Assembly: GCA_032622095.1 (NCBI GenBank)
Contig: CP136062.1
Span: forward strand, 224,206,578 to 224,270,577
Reading direction: 5' to 3'
DNA from: Siphonodentalium dalli
Taxonomy: Eukaryota > Mollusca > Scaphopoda > Gadilida > Siphonodentaliidae
Length of the DNA stretch: 64,000 nucleotides
Part shown: one piece after another, positions 9,361 through 19,806 of the stretch
How the letters are laid out: every line of letters begins with the position of its first letter
Numbering within the stretch: position 1 is the first letter of the stretch
The notes under the pieces: generated by a model
The model's database searches: none
What the model saw: only the letters and a program-made list of their open reading frames with translations
What the model was told of the DNA's origin: nothing
Program-made: the position numbers and the translations under genes

Positions 9361-10388
9361 TACAGTTAAACTTCGTTAAGTCGAATCGCAAGGGACCGTT
9401 GTATTACTTCGAGTTATCCGTGTGTTCGACTTAACCATTTCGATCATTTGGTGACCACAAATTCCAACTAGTCAAATTCATTTTGATCCAAAAATAATTG
9501 TTTTCAACCGTGTGCACGCTATCTACCCACGCTAAATCAATAGGAGGTCACTATGCTGATCACATACAACAGACGAGATGATATTTGTTCTGATTATTTA
9601 ATGAATAATATAACAAAAACACAGAATATGATAAGAAAACATCAACAAATTAGCGGTAGAAATATCAAAAGTACATTTGACCCGTAAGTGGTTACAATAG
9701 TATTTACAAAAATTGGGATTCAGGATTGGAAGTGACTGCATGGTGATCATCAGGGACTGTGGTTTCTGCATATATTTAGTTGTTGAATATTTATTTAGTC
9801 TATCACTGATTCCCAGCATTTTCACAAGGTCATCGGCCGTGTTTGCTTGCGCAATTAGATAACGCATTACAATGTTATTGTTTTTCCATCGTTAGATGGA
9901 TGGCGCATTTCTTCGTTTGGAACATTGTTTTCGTTTTGGGAAAACATGACTGAATGCAATTATTCTCTGTATCATGCGGTTTAAATATGATTTTCAGTTC
10001 GTCTGTCAACACTTCTAATCCTCACACGGGGAAAACTGACCCACACCCCCGTTAATATGTTAAATAAACAATGCATTAGGACATATCAAGACTCCAGGAA
10101 ACTTCACAGCTTTTTATGCAATTGAATAGAAGCACACTGAGTTTTAATCGCATGCCGATGCGTTGCTGACGGCGCTTCGACTTAACCATAGTAATTATTG
10201 TTATAAGCTGGGTGTGGGACCAAATTTCATTTCGACTTAAGCGGAATTTCAACTTATCCACCTTCGACTTAACCGTGATTATTTTAATGGCTTTGCACAC
10301 AAGCTCATGCAGCCAGGACCAGGCAATGACTTTGACTTATGTGGGGTATTCGAGTTACCGGCGTTCGACTTAACGAAGTTTGACTGTA
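9361..10388. mobile_element. pogo/Tc1-mariner-like element, ~1 kb, decayed
   Basis: Inverted ends CAGTTAAACTTCGTTAAG (from 9363) and CTTAACGAAGTTTGACTG (to 10386), each flanked by TA. Sub-terminal 'TTCGACTTAACC' words recur at both ends. TA target duplication and CAGT...ACTG ends are typical of the Tc1/mariner/pogo superfamily. The longest internal frame (minus strand, 9598-9867, 89 aa) has no clear DDE motif that I can see, so the copy is nonautonomous or inactive. Confidence 0.75.
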
Positions 10389-10950
10389 TAAGCATTTAAT
10401 GTGTATGTGTATGTAGGATATTTAGCAGCGAACCAGTTAATGTATACCCCCAGTGGAATACAAGCCGGACCTATTCTTGTTGATGTCACCAAAAAAGATG
10501 ACATACATTTCATCAACGTCAATTGCTTCGGGTGAAGGCCCAATAATTACTCTTTATTCATCAGACTTAAATCACAATAAAGGTAGCTATAGTATCAATG
10601 AAAGTGACAGCCATTGATTATGTATAGTGTAGAATAATACAGGACACAACTTGCATCATAATCTCAAATCTTTTATCGAACTTGTTGGAGATGCCGCAGT
10701 TACATTTCACTCGAGCTACACTCTCGTGAAATATATTATTGCGCCATCTGCAACTCATTTGATAAAAGATTCTATTAAGATGCGCCTTATATTCTGTCTA
10801 TGCCGACCGAGACACAATGCACACAATGGATAAACATTTACGACAACAACCCCACAGAGTCTTCATCATCAATTTTAGGGGGACTGAGTCGCAATGACTT
10901 TTACCTCTTTTAAAAATAAATTAACATGTATGGATTTGTCCGTACTGGAT
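10389..10950. other. Intron stretch with one imperfect inverted repeat
   Basis: No exon recognised. Between 10666 and 10774 the words AATCTTTTATCGAA and TTTGATAAAAGATT form the outer arms of an imperfect hairpin, with 'TTTCACTCGAG' and 'CTCGTGAAA' as inner arms. It looks like a small foldback element of unknown family. Confidence 0.4.
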
Positions 10951-10955
10951 ATATA

Positions 10956-11081
10956 CAGTAATGCCCTAAGTAATCGACTCCTTAACCACAGCAGAATTAT
11001 GGGTAACTTTTCAGGATTTAGTCGGAAATATGGCTTGTTGCCATTCATCGGAAAGCTCTCCCGATTACTTAGGGCATTACT
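10956..11081. mobile_element. TA-type small MITE family C, complete copy
   Basis: Ends CAGTAATGCCCTAAGTAATC and GATTACTTAGGGCATTACT, bordered by TA on each side. The interior carries 'CAGCAGAATTATGGGTAAC' and 'GGATTTAGTCGGAAATATGG'. At about 126 bp with near-perfect inverted ends it fits a mariner-like MITE. Other copies: 27878-27990 and 32900-33012. Confidence 0.75.
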
Positions 11082-11227
11082 ATAGTTAACATTTTAATGT
11101 CAGACTAGGAAGAATGTGTGCTGGTCAACATGTGGCCTGTAAATTTATGCCCAAGATAACTGTAGATAACAGATCAAAGAAATAACGATGCACCATTTAA
11201 ATAATAATTATATTGGATATAAACTTA

Positions 11228-11331
11228 ATTCAATTGCAATATTGTTCTATGTAAATAATGTGCACACACACCTGTACATATGTCATGTCTATGTAAATAA
11301 TGTGCACACACACCTGTACATAGGTCATGTC
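11228..11331. repeat. Direct duplication, 2 x ~43 bp
   Basis: The segment 'CTATGTAAATAATGTGCACA' followed by 'CACACCTGTACATA.GTCATGT' occurs twice in tandem. No other features in this intron stretch (11085-11450). Confidence 0.7.
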
Positions 11332-11452
11332 ATGAAACTCTACTCTGGCTATGCCCGTACATAGAGATCATATTCCACCAGTTGACATATGGGAAATGTT
11401 TTATGTTCTGACCTGTTCTGTTGGGAACTTCCAAGCCTGCAAATAGCATGTC

Positions 11453-11880
11453 TGTCATTTTCAGAATGAGGTCCCCAGAGGGTGAATTTAGTGACGCTAT
11501 CCCGCATAGCGGGCTAGCATCACTAAATTCACCCTCTGGGGACCTCATTCTGCTTAGGCCCTCAACTGCTATGGTAGATCTAGGATCAGATTGAAATTCC
11601 CCAGTTGAAATTAGTGATGGTCACCGATTGGGCACCTCGATTATGGATTTTACCTCCTGCAAATTATGGGATATAGAAACTTCCCAAATGGGAAAACGTA
11701 ACTAAAAACAATGTTAATTTGATACTATATATACTTCCCAGAAGATGAGGCCTAAGCAGAATGAGGTCTCCAGAGGGTGAATTTGGTGATGCTAGCCCAC
11801 TGTGCGGGATAGCATCACTAAATTAACGCTCTGGGGACCTCATTCTGCAAATGACAGACACGCTATTTGCAGGCTTGGGA
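11453..11880. mobile_element. Foldback MITE family B, long copy
   Basis: Two palindromic cores (11463-11565 and 11757-11860) with the AGAGGGTGAATTTAGTGA arms and outer 'TTGCAGGCTTG'-type ends, around the shared spacer with 'GGGCACCTCGATTATGGATT'. Same family as 8180-8690. Confidence 0.8.
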
Positions 11881-11999
11881 ACTTCATATGCGTTATACAT
11901 GTACATGTACTAGACTAACATCTACTGGAACTTGGATTCTGAACTTACGGAAGCAGCATGTTGATCAACAATCAGCGAAATAATAATAAAAATAATATT

Positions 12000-12431
12000 T
12001 ATATAGCGCCTATCCCCTGTAAGGGGCCCCAAGCGCTTTACACATTATATAAATACACAAGAAATGGACATGCAAAATAAGCAATAGATATGTGGAATTA
12101 TATATAATCAGTTTTTGTTAGTTTTCTTTGTGTCGGGGTAACGTCGTCGGAATATATGAGTTTTCAATGCAGATCGAAAATCGGTGAGTAAACAGGATTG
12201 CCGCATTTCATTTGGTAGAGAGTTCCAAATGTCGGGACAGGCTACAGAGAAAGCTCTGTCGCTGACGGTCATAAGATTTGCACCTTGTGGACAGAGAAGG
12301 GACGATTCACCAGAACGAAGTGTTCGCCGGGGAGTGTATGGACATATCAGACTGTTAATATATTCGGGAAGGGAATTAGCGAAAGCGGTCACGTAATTGA
12401 ATTTGACATTTTGTATCATCATTGTGTCCAT
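12000..12431 (-). pseudogene. LINE retrotransposon 3' end: RT C-terminus and tail (CR1/L2-type)
   Basis: On the minus strand a frame from 12431 to 12108 encodes a 107-aa fragment with YTPRRTLRSGESSLL, DRAFSVACPDIWNSLPNEMR and DFRSALKTHIFRR. This 'R-L-R-S ... D-R-A-F-S-V-A-P-x-x-W-N-S-L-P ... F-K-x-x-L-K-T-x-L-F' pattern is the well-known C-terminal tail of CR1/L2/jockey-type reverse transcriptases. It is followed on the same strand by a 3' tail with TGTAAAGCGCTTGG, GGCGCTATATAAAT and an ATT-rich end (down to about 11985). The copy is 5'-truncated; no RT catalytic region is present. Inserted in the intron between CTLD1 exons. Confidence 0.85.
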
Positions 12432-12719
12432 GTACTAGTAGTATTAGCTATTACATGCAAAGTCGTTTCATTGTATGACTATACTAGTATGTACTAAGTT
12501 GAACTTAGGTTTGTAACAAGAACAATTTTAAAAGAATGTTCCTTCAAGATTAAATTACCTTAATCTTCATCCAACTCCATGGCTTAAATGCATGATCCCT
12601 GGCAAAATCAATTCTACTTATTAAAGGGCAGTCACCTGCATTGCAGACAGTGAAGTGGCATCGCAATCAGAACTTCAGTACAAAAAGGACTCAGGTTGGC
12701 CTTGGCTGGCCTAGATCCT

Positions 12720-13140
12720 AATATACATGAATGTATGAAATATTTGTGGATTGGCCTGGGAGGAGGGTTCTGTCGCACTCGTCGGTCGACTTACGAAGGT
12801 TGCCCCTCTACGCCTGCGATGTGCTTCGAGCCATGCGATGGGATGGCGGAAGAAAAAGCCTGTTTGGGGGAAAAACGGGCGTGGGTCGTGCTCTCGTTGT
12901 ACCTGCCGTCGAGCCGACTTTGTGCGGTTGTCCGGTCCGTGTTCCGCCCCCGAACGTAGAGATTTTCCGAGTGCCCCGGGCGGGCGGCTGGCCAGGCCGA
13001 GATTGTCCGAAGTCCGAGGCCTTCTCTCCCGGTCATCCCGCGCTGTGTAGGTCGCCTCTTCGCCATCGGGAAAGAGTCCGACCAGGCCGTCATCAGAAGT
13101 TCGCGATCGACGGCCGGGGACGCGCTAATATAAAGACACT
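12720..13140. other. GC-rich island of unknown origin
   Basis: About 420 bp with composition strikingly unlike the surroundings, rich in CG dinucleotides (for example GCCCCGGGCGGGCGGCTGG and GCGATCGACGGCCGGGGACG). All frames are fairly open, as expected at this composition, and none shows a recognisable domain. Could be part of a retroelement 5' region, a CpG island or recently acquired DNA; not decided. Confidence 0.4.
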
Positions 13141-13289
13141 CGGTCAAGGATTGATGGCTTCAATTATGATGAAAATTAATTTAATGTTTCAAATTGTCAT
13201 ATCCAAACTTTAAATAAATATATAGTGAAAAGAAAATTTGAAATTCCAAGTTTGAAATGCACATGTGGCGAACAAATATTCCAAACCAA

Positions 13290-13545
13290 GATTCCAACAC
13301 ACTTACTGCAAACTTGAAACTAATCTAAAATTTACTGTTAAGTTATCGCAAACGTTTTGCCTCGAATCGAAATTTACTGCAAAATTGCAGCAAACAAACT
13401 AAATTTACTACAAAATTGCAGCAAACAAAAAGTTTGCAGCAATGATCTGCGAATGCGTGCAATTGACTTTCTGCGAACAAACCATTTGCTGCAAACTTAA
13501 CAATAACTTGCAGCAAATAACCATTTCAATAAGGGATAATATTTA
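13290..13545. repeat. Degenerate GCAAA/TTGCAGCAAAC repeat stretch
   Basis: Words such as AAATTGCAGCAAACAAA, TTTGCAGCAA and TTTGCTGCAAAC recur at irregular spacing, giving many short inverted matches. No unit length is strictly kept. Confidence 0.5.
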
Positions 13546-13550
13546 TGCAG

Positions 13551-13690
13551 TTAGTAAAATTTGTATCCTTCGCACCAGAAAACAGCATCGATTTGTTCCT
13601 TGAACTCATCTAGTGTGTTTGCTTCAACAATATGATCTGGAAGATTGTTCCACTACGACACAATCCTTTGTGTAACGTATGTAGGTATTT
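13551..13690 (-). pseudogene. Second LINE RT C-terminal remnant
   Basis: On the minus strand the translation reads QRIVS-stop-WNNLPDHIVE then ANTLDEFKEQIDAVF, ending at a stop complementing 13551-13553. The pattern 'Q-R-x-V-x-x-W-N-x-L-P-x-x-I-V-x-A-x-x-x-x-x-F-K' is another LINE C-terminus and is interrupted by one in-frame stop. It ends about 100 bp before the next CTLD exon. Confidence 0.65.
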
Positions 13691-13795
13691 ATTTGTTTGT
13701 TTTTTCTGTATCTTCAGTTAGTATCCTCGCGTTCTTTGGTATGATGCTTTTACGTAAAGAATACTATTGTTGATATAGTCAATACTATTTTGTAG

Positions 13796-14046
13796 GTGGT
13801 TTGAACAGGCACCGTCCTACCAAGGAAACATAACAATATTCCCGTTTTGGACTGGGATCACACACGCTCGGGTGAATGGATACTGGATGACATGGGATGG
13901 CGACCATATTGAATGGGATCTTGACTATGCGAGATTGCCATCGAGTATTGACACCAGTAGATACGTGGTTGCAGAAGCAAATAATGACACATGGAGTACC
14001 AGCGGCTCTGAACTACTCTACCGTCACTTCCTGTGTGAATCTCCCC
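13796..14046 (+). CDS. CTLD1 C-terminal half exon
   Basis: Acceptor TATTTTGTAG ends at 13795; donor GTGAGT at 14047. One nt, 83 codons, one nt: phase 2 in, phase 1 out, matching its partner at 7949-8114. The translation contains FPFWTGITHARVNGYWMTW, a typical CTLD 'F-W-T/I-G' core with a following Trp, and ends LLYRHFLCESP, the terminal Cys strand. The position where the penultimate conserved Cys is expected reads RYVVAEANN, so that disulfide may be absent. No EPN/QPD or WND motif, so classical calcium-dependent sugar binding is unlikely. Several N-x-S/T sites are present. Confidence 0.88.
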
Positions 14047-14704
14047 GTGAGTATAATAATAATAATAATGGTGCTTATATAGCGCTTTCATGTATCTCCC
14101 CATGAGTATAATAATAATAATAATGGTGCTTATATAGCGCTTTCATGTATCTCCCCATGAGTATAATAATAATAATAATGGTGCTTATATAGCGCTTTCA
14201 TGTATCTCCCCATGAGTATAATAATAATAATAATGGTGCTTATATAGCGCTTTCATGTATCTCCCCATGAGTATAATAATAATAATAATGGTGCTTATAT
14301 AGCGCTTTCATGTATCTCCCCATGAGTATAATAATAATAATAATGGTGCTTATATAGCGCTTTCATGTATCTCCCCATGAGTATAATAATAATAATAATG
14401 GTGCTTATATAGCGCTTTCATGTATCTCCCCATGAGTATAATAATAATAATAATGGTGCTTATATAGCGCTTTCATGTATCTCCCCATGAGTATAATAAT
14501 AATAATAATGGTGCTTATATAGCGCTTTCATGTATCTCCCCATGAGTATAATAATAATAATAATGGTGCTTATATAGCGCTTTCATGTATCTCCCCATGA
14601 GTATAATAATAATAATAATGGTGCTTATATAGCGCTTTCATGTATCTCCCCATGAGTATAATAATAATAATAATGGTGCTTATATAGCGCTTTCATGTAT
14701 CTCC
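14041..14704 (+). repeat. 55-bp tandem array of exon edge, 5' splice site and LINE/SINE-type tail
   Basis: Twelve near-identical units of CTCCCC, xTGAGTATAATAATAATAA and TGGTGCTTATATAGCGCTTT. The unit joins the last bases of the CTLD1 exon and its donor to a sequence that, on the minus strand, is a LINE/SINE 3' tail (AAAGCGCTATATAAGCACC then ATT repeats). Only the first copy has GTGAGT; all later ones have ATGAGT. The array ends exactly where the DIRS-like element starts. Confidence 0.92.
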
Positions 14705-14909
14705 GTCAAATATATCTTGGACACTGAAACTAATGGTTATATATTCTTGCTTGCAAGATTCTAGAAGCAGTCGTTTTAAAAATCGGTACGCAATACCTCA
14801 AGTACGCGCACTTGTCAAATGCCAATTAATGGCGATTATATCTTTGGACCAATCGTGCGAGTCCTTTCGCTATAAAAGCGATTGAACGGTAAGCCTCATT
14901 CATTTTATT
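14705..14909 (+). repeat. DIRS-like left inverted terminal repeat
   Basis: Contains 'AACTAATGGTTATATATTCT', 'GGTACGCAATACCTC', 'TCTTTGGACCAATCGTGCG' and 'TAAAAGCGATTGAACGGTAA', all found inverted and in reverse order at 19565-19752. Confidence 0.85.
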
Positions 14910-16180
14910 ATTCTTCTAGTCGCAAGATAAGTCGCATTTTTCATCTGTTCATTTCTCATGAACGTTTCTCTTTATGCTATTGCGAACGACAACACGCAGT
15001 TGCCTAATTTCGTGCACTACGCACGTGTTTTCCAATTTAGTTTTACAATTGTTCAACAATCTTTTATTCTACAACACTGTCTTATTAATGACAGTCGTCC
15101 GTGGGTGGATAATTTCATTAACCAATATTTCAATTTTGTTTTATTTACGAGAATCACTTCGAACAAATATCGTTTTTGTTTGCATAAAACAAGAGATAAC
15201 AACCGATGCTCTTTCGAGTCATTCGCCGAGATTCGAGTTCTCGTCGGGATTTGTTAACACTGCACCGGATGCAATATTGTGTTGGCGTCTACACTAAGCT
15301 CCAGTTTGGAGTTTGATCCCTGACAAAATCCTATCCAAATGTATTGGAAGTAATAATTTACAATATTTTACATTACAATATTTTATAATAATTTTCCTCA
15401 CGGATGCTAGATAAAATAGCCACAGTGTGGCTTGCCTCTTCTCTCTACATTGAACATACGTCTCAATGCTTTTACGATGAAAACTTCGTAATGTTTTTTT
15501 CCCTCCGACTGGTAGGGGTGCCACGATTGATCGTATAATCGATGAAACGTTGATACAGCCGATATTCAATTACCACTTTCGGCGGCGATTACTCTGAGTT
15601 CTTTATTTCGGATGTCGAAAAGTACCGGACATATTTGGATACCCTGTTTTACAGTTTAATATCCAACGGACAGGTTAACGATCGTTGATCGTGCAAAGAT
15701 TTTTGTAACGCATTGTGCTCATTACTAATTACCGGCTTTCCTTCCCACGAGACAGTATTGATTGCTCTCGCACCTGTATGCACTCGCAATTTTCTATTCA
15801 CGGGTGTTCACCATTTGCACTTGTCCACCTGGTCACAATCAATATTAAAATATGTGAAGATATATTTAGCACATTTCCCATCTCCGTTAATTTATGGGCA
15901 TGTGAAAGTGTCAGTGTACTTGGGTATATCACACAATGACCTTTGATTTGAGATAACCCCAACTTACAATTATATTACCGGTGCAATTACACCCTTCTAA
16001 TCAACGAAACTGTAATTTTTGTCATGGGAAGGACTGTCTCTGTGGTTTCTGATACAAATTATGCACATGTGAATATTATGCACTACTTCCTCTGTCCTTG
16101 CTATTAGATACGCTTCATCGATTCTAATCTAGTATTGACTATCGATTATCAAGTTCAATGATCGTGGCACCTCTGCTGAC

Positions 16181-16906
16181 GTGGCACCTTCTCTTGCATC
16201 CTCCATTAACTTGGAGACTCCGCTGGAGTTGGTTGGTGGTCATGCCTCCTCCCTCAGGGTCGCGGCGTCCATAGCCCCCGCAGAGAAGGGCAGCGATGGT
16301 GGTCCAAGCGCAGCTACCCTTGGATCTGCCTCCGGTTCCGCCGGGTTCGTTCCGTCGCTGCACCAGCCGGCCACTTGCTACAGCTACCACATCAGTGGTC
16401 CGTTTAGCTGGCAAGCCCCGGTGCCCTCGGCACATTGCCTGCCTACGCAGTTCAATGTGTCATCTGCCACTGCTTCCACTCCAGGGGATTTGACCGCACG
16501 GGTTCTGACCTGTCCTCCATTCGTCAAAGTCTTTTCCGGCATCCGTCCCTCCCGGTTTTGGGTGGGTATGTATCCCTATTATTCACCTGTGTTCTTTCCT
16601 CCACCAGTGTGGCCTTGCTTCGTACAGTTTCTGGCCTCTTTTGGGCTCCTAGGCCAGAACTTAGACTTAGTTTCCTTTCCGAGGCTTTGGAATTTTTGCC
16701 TCATCAAACAAGGTGACCAGGTCGGGATACTTGCCCCTTTCCCCCCATCTCCGGGACGGACGGTGCTGTTCAGAGACGAGGACATGCTGTCGCAACATCC
16801 CCTGGATTTGGCAGCGTTTGATGCGTGTCCGAGTTCGCCATGCCCATCCGAGAGTGCCTTCCATGCGGGTCATTTCGGATGGGTCAGTCCTTCGGTCTTA
16901 GGATAA
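16181..16906 (+). CDS. ORF of unknown function inside the DIRS-like element (241 aa)
   Basis: Open frame of 241 codons in a GC-richer interior. The product is rich in Pro, Ser and Ala (for example PVPSAHCLPTQFN, PPSPGRTVLF) with no motif I recognise. By position it could be a gag-like ORF1 remnant; this is inference. The opening words (LASSINLETPLEL, GGHASS) recur in altered form at 16977-17035, suggesting an old internal duplication. May be a chance frame. Confidence 0.25.
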   Translation: MAPSLASSINLETPLELVGGHASSLRVAASIAPAEKGSDGGPSAATLGSASGSAGFVPSLHQPATCYSYHISGPFSWQAPVPSAHCLPTQFNVSSATASTPGDLTARVLTCPPFVKVFSGIRPSRFWVGMYPYYSPVFFPPPVWPCFVQFLASFGLLGQNLDLVSFPRLWNFCLIKQGDQVGILAPFPPSPGRTVLFRDEDMLSQHPLDLAAFDACPSSPCPSESAFHAGHFGWVSPSVLG

Positions 16907-16925
16907 CACTTGCGCACAATTTTGC

Positions 16926-17753
16926 ATGCATTACCAGCTCGATACTAACAGCACAGAAAAAGGAAGAACAAACATGGCCTTTCTCTTGCTTCCTCCATTT
17001 ACATGGAGCCTCCGCTGGAGTCGGTTGCGGGACATGCCTCCTCCTTATTGGTCGCGGCCTCCTGAGCCATCTGCAGAGAAGTACGCCTGTCTTCCACAAC
17101 CGAAGGACTGGATGGGGCCGAGATATCAAGAACAAAAACCAACGTGTGACGATTTTTCCTCTGCCAACTCGATACAGCCTACGCGACAGGCTCAGGGTCT
17201 GTTCGTGGTCATGCCTCCTCTATTTGTAGTCGCGGCTTCCACAACCTTCGCAGAGATGGTCAACAATGGATTTTCCTCTGCCAACTCGGTACAGCCTGCG
17301 CTGCAGGCTCGGAGTCTGTTGGTGGTCATGCCTCCTCTATTTGTAGTCGCGGCTTCCACAACCTTCGCAGAGACAGGAAACAATGAATTTTCCTCTGTCC
17401 ACTTGGTACAGCCTGCGCTGCAGGCTCGGAATCTGTTGGTGGTCATGCCTCCTCGATTTGTAGTCGCGGCTTCCACAACCTTCTCCGAGATGGGCAACAA
17501 TGAATTTTCCTCTGTCAACTCAGTACAGCCTACGCTGCAGGTTCGGAATCTGTTGGTGGTCATGCCTCCTCTATTTGTAGTCGCGGCTCCCACAACCTTC
17601 GCAGCGATGGAGGTTCTGCAGCATCTACCGCTGGTTCTGTTTCAGTCCATCCAGATTCATGCTGTCACGGCACATAGCGGTTTTTCCGAACCCTTTCGTG
17701 CCTTGGCTACCTCATTGTTCCTAGTCGCCGACAAGTGGCATTCATTCGACTGA
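16926..17753 (+). CDS. ORF with 39-residue repeats inside the DIRS-like element (275 aa)
   Basis: Open frame of 275 codons. The central part is four copies of a 39-aa repeat (LVVMPPLFVVAASTTFAE is the conserved core), encoded by the 117-bp repeat at about 17150-17610. The opposite strand is also open across the repeat because 117 is divisible by three, so openness alone proves nothing. No RT or recombinase signature. Possibly a structural ORF of the retroelement. Confidence 0.25.
   Translation: MHYQLDTNSTEKGRTNMAFLLLPPFTWSLRWSRLRDMPPPYWSRPPEPSAEKYACLPQPKDWMGPRYQEQKPTCDDFSSANSIQPTRQAQGLFVVMPPLFVVAASTTFAEMVNNGFSSANSVQPALQARSLLVVMPPLFVVAASTTFAETGNNEFSSVHLVQPALQARNLLVVMPPRFVVAASTTFSEMGNNEFSSVNSVQPTLQVRNLLVVMPPLFVVAAPTTFAAMEVLQHLPLVLFQSIQIHAVTAHSGFSEPFRALATSLFLVADKWHSFD
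17150..17610 (+). repeat. 117-bp tandem repeat, four copies
   Basis: The word TAGTCGCGGCTTCCACAACC recurs at about 17227, 17344, 17461 and 17578, a spacing of 117 bp, with 'GTGGTCATGCCTCCTC' just before each. A more diverged unit can be seen near 17010-17060 and 16220-16270. Confidence 0.9.
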
Positions 17754-19380
17754 GTGTTTTGTACAATATTACCTTCGTTCTTTGTACTTTGAGGTTTCCT
17801 CGGTCAGTCTGCTTTCTGCCATATCGCATTGCACTGGCTATGTGCCGCATTCAGGAACTGCTCCTGAATAAGTTTCTTTCGCCTCCATTCTCACCTCCGT
17901 TCTTATCCCGTCTGGGTATTCCAGGTGTTGAGACCTGTCTTTATTGTTTTGGGCCTTCTAACATGTTAGATTTTTATTCAACAATTAGGCCGCTTTTATG
18001 AGACAAACCTAGACGTATTATGGACTTGATCGTGTGTGTGAACCTGATAAGTTAGTATGCGGGTGCTATATCTCACAGGGGAACTTGGCGCTCTACTCAC
18101 TTAGCCGAACATATCATGAATATCGACCGTTCAGCTCCATAGATACTATCGTCTGAACTACGCTCATTTTCAATTTTACTTCTAGATTTGGGATGTATCT
18201 TTCAGTGACCACCTAACACCATAGGATTTCATCATATAGCGTATCGGCATTTCATTGGTGTCTAGGCGTCATGTATGTAGTCCATTTTGTTATCGTATTT
18301 GTCACAGCACCGACTTTGAACCAAGAATATTTTCCAATTCTATGTTATCACTCGGGCCGAGTGTTTAACATCACTTGGCAGGCGTGATTCTAATTCTAAT
18401 CCGATTTAGTGATTACCGATTCTCACCTTTGCGACATTTCACAATTATTGCCGCATGCCCATCGGTACTTGAGCATACCAGTTGGCGGGTTATCACAGTT
18501 TTTGTAACTTTCTGCTAACCTACGGTATGGGTTCCCTATACCACCACCTGACGAACGATATTAAACTAAGTTCCACATTTATTTTGAAACCATGCAGGCC
18601 GGTTCATTGCATCACAGATTGGCCGTATGATCAGACAGTGTTCCATTCGCGGTATTAGTTCCTCTCCTTGGTTGCCCGTACACTTCAATTTCCAGTTCCT
18701 TGGCTTGGTGTACCAGAGGCAGGCAATCTTTCCATCTTGGTCCCCTCCCTTATGTGTATGTTTTTTCTTTCCATGGCCATGATTTCCAGTGCTCAACTCA
18801 GTCATGTTTTCCTGGTGTATCCCTGGTCCCCCCCATTGGTCTGGGCCCAACGGTTTCTCATATCTCCCCTGGGTCTCAAAATACTGTCAAGTCAGTCATA
18901 CCGCACTGAGCATTGCCTCATTTTGTGAGATCCATTCTGAGTATTGATTCCGCTTTTTTGGCGGGGGGTGGGGTGGGGGTGTCATAACCGTGTTTTTCCC
19001 TCGGTGCCCCTTTTGCATGTATTGTGGGCCAGTCAACATCCTCTAAGGAGGGGGGGGGGTAGGTTCCTTTATCCTATTAGGTACATTAATGAATGAATTA
19101 TCTCCCTTGCCTATGACCGATGTTTATCCTGGACACCTTCACCCTGTGATCATTACTAGTAGGGCACATGAAGTACGTGATGTTTCCTTTTAGGAGGCTC
19201 AGTTGTTTTTGAGTTTATCTGAACTATTACATATGGGACACAATGATCTATTTTTTGGCACATGTCTACCAAGAAATCTTTTTGGTACAGGATGCAGGTC
19301 TTTTCTGCTTCAGCAGGTGGGTTTCATGGACATAGTCGGATTATCTGCCTCGTGGCCTCCTCCTCTTCAAGAATTCTAAT
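17754..19380. other. Interior of the DIRS-like element, no domain recognised
   Basis: Roughly 1.6 kb where a functional DIRS element would be expected to carry RT, RNase H and recombinase. Only short open frames are present on either strand, and none shows RT Y-x-D-D, or recombinase R...H-x-x-R...Y patterns that I can see. Two G-runs occur (18960-18980 and 19048-19060). Confidence 0.5.
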
Positions 19381-19479
19381 TATAACCATTAGTTTCAGTG
19401 TCCAAGATATATTTGACGGAGATATAATATTTTTTTACCCAAAATATGTATCTCCTATAATAAATATCTTGGACACTGA
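19381..19479. repeat. Internal complementary region of the DIRS-like element
   Basis: First part (19381-19417) is the exact reverse complement of 14705-14741; second part (19418-19479) is the reverse complement of about 19745-19806 with one extra A. The junction brings the two element termini together. Confidence 0.88.
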
Positions 19480-19564
19480 ACACAGCAAGGGCCCTCCCAG
19501 TTGGGGTCAACATTCCCGCCCCGCGCACTCGGTCAAACGCATCAAACACACAGGAGGAAGAAAT

Positions 19565-19806
19565 TAAAATGAATGAGGCTTACCGTTCAATCGCTTTTAT
19601 AGCGAAAGGACTCGCACGATTGGTCCAAAGATATAATCGCCATTAATTGGCATTTGACAAGTGCGCGTACTCGAGGTATTGCGTACCGATTTTTAAAACG
19701 ACTTCTTCTAGAATCTTGCAAGCAAGAATATATAACCATTAGTTTCAGGTGTCCAAGATATTTATTATAGGAGATACATATTTGGGTAAAAAAATATTAT
19801 ATCTCC
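19565..19806 (-). repeat. DIRS-like right inverted terminal repeat and terminus
   Basis: Inverse of the left terminal repeat up to 19752, then a right-specific end containing TTTATTATAGGAGATACAT that is copied (inverted) only in the internal complementary region. Confidence 0.85.

Larger units (their letters stand above)
14705..19806 (+). mobile_element. DIRS-like retroelement with inverted ends and internal complementary region
   Basis: Left end GTCAAATATATCTTGGACAC and about 205 bp after it (14705-14909) reappear inverted at about 19565-19752; the right end then runs on to TATTATATCTCC at 19806. Near the right side, 19381-19417 is the exact inverse of the first 37 bp of the element, followed directly by 19418-19479, the inverse of its last about 60 bp. 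An internal region joining the complements of both termini is the diagnostic layout of DIRS-type tyrosine-recombinase retrotransposons. I found no RT, RNase H or tyrosine recombinase motifs, so this copy is either nonautonomous or too decayed. Length (5.1 kb) fits the class. Confidence 0.8.

Noticed and set aside
12731-13213. 160-aa and overlapping frames in the GC-rich island
   Set aside because: High GC lengthens frames on both strands; no domain, start context or splice border was found.
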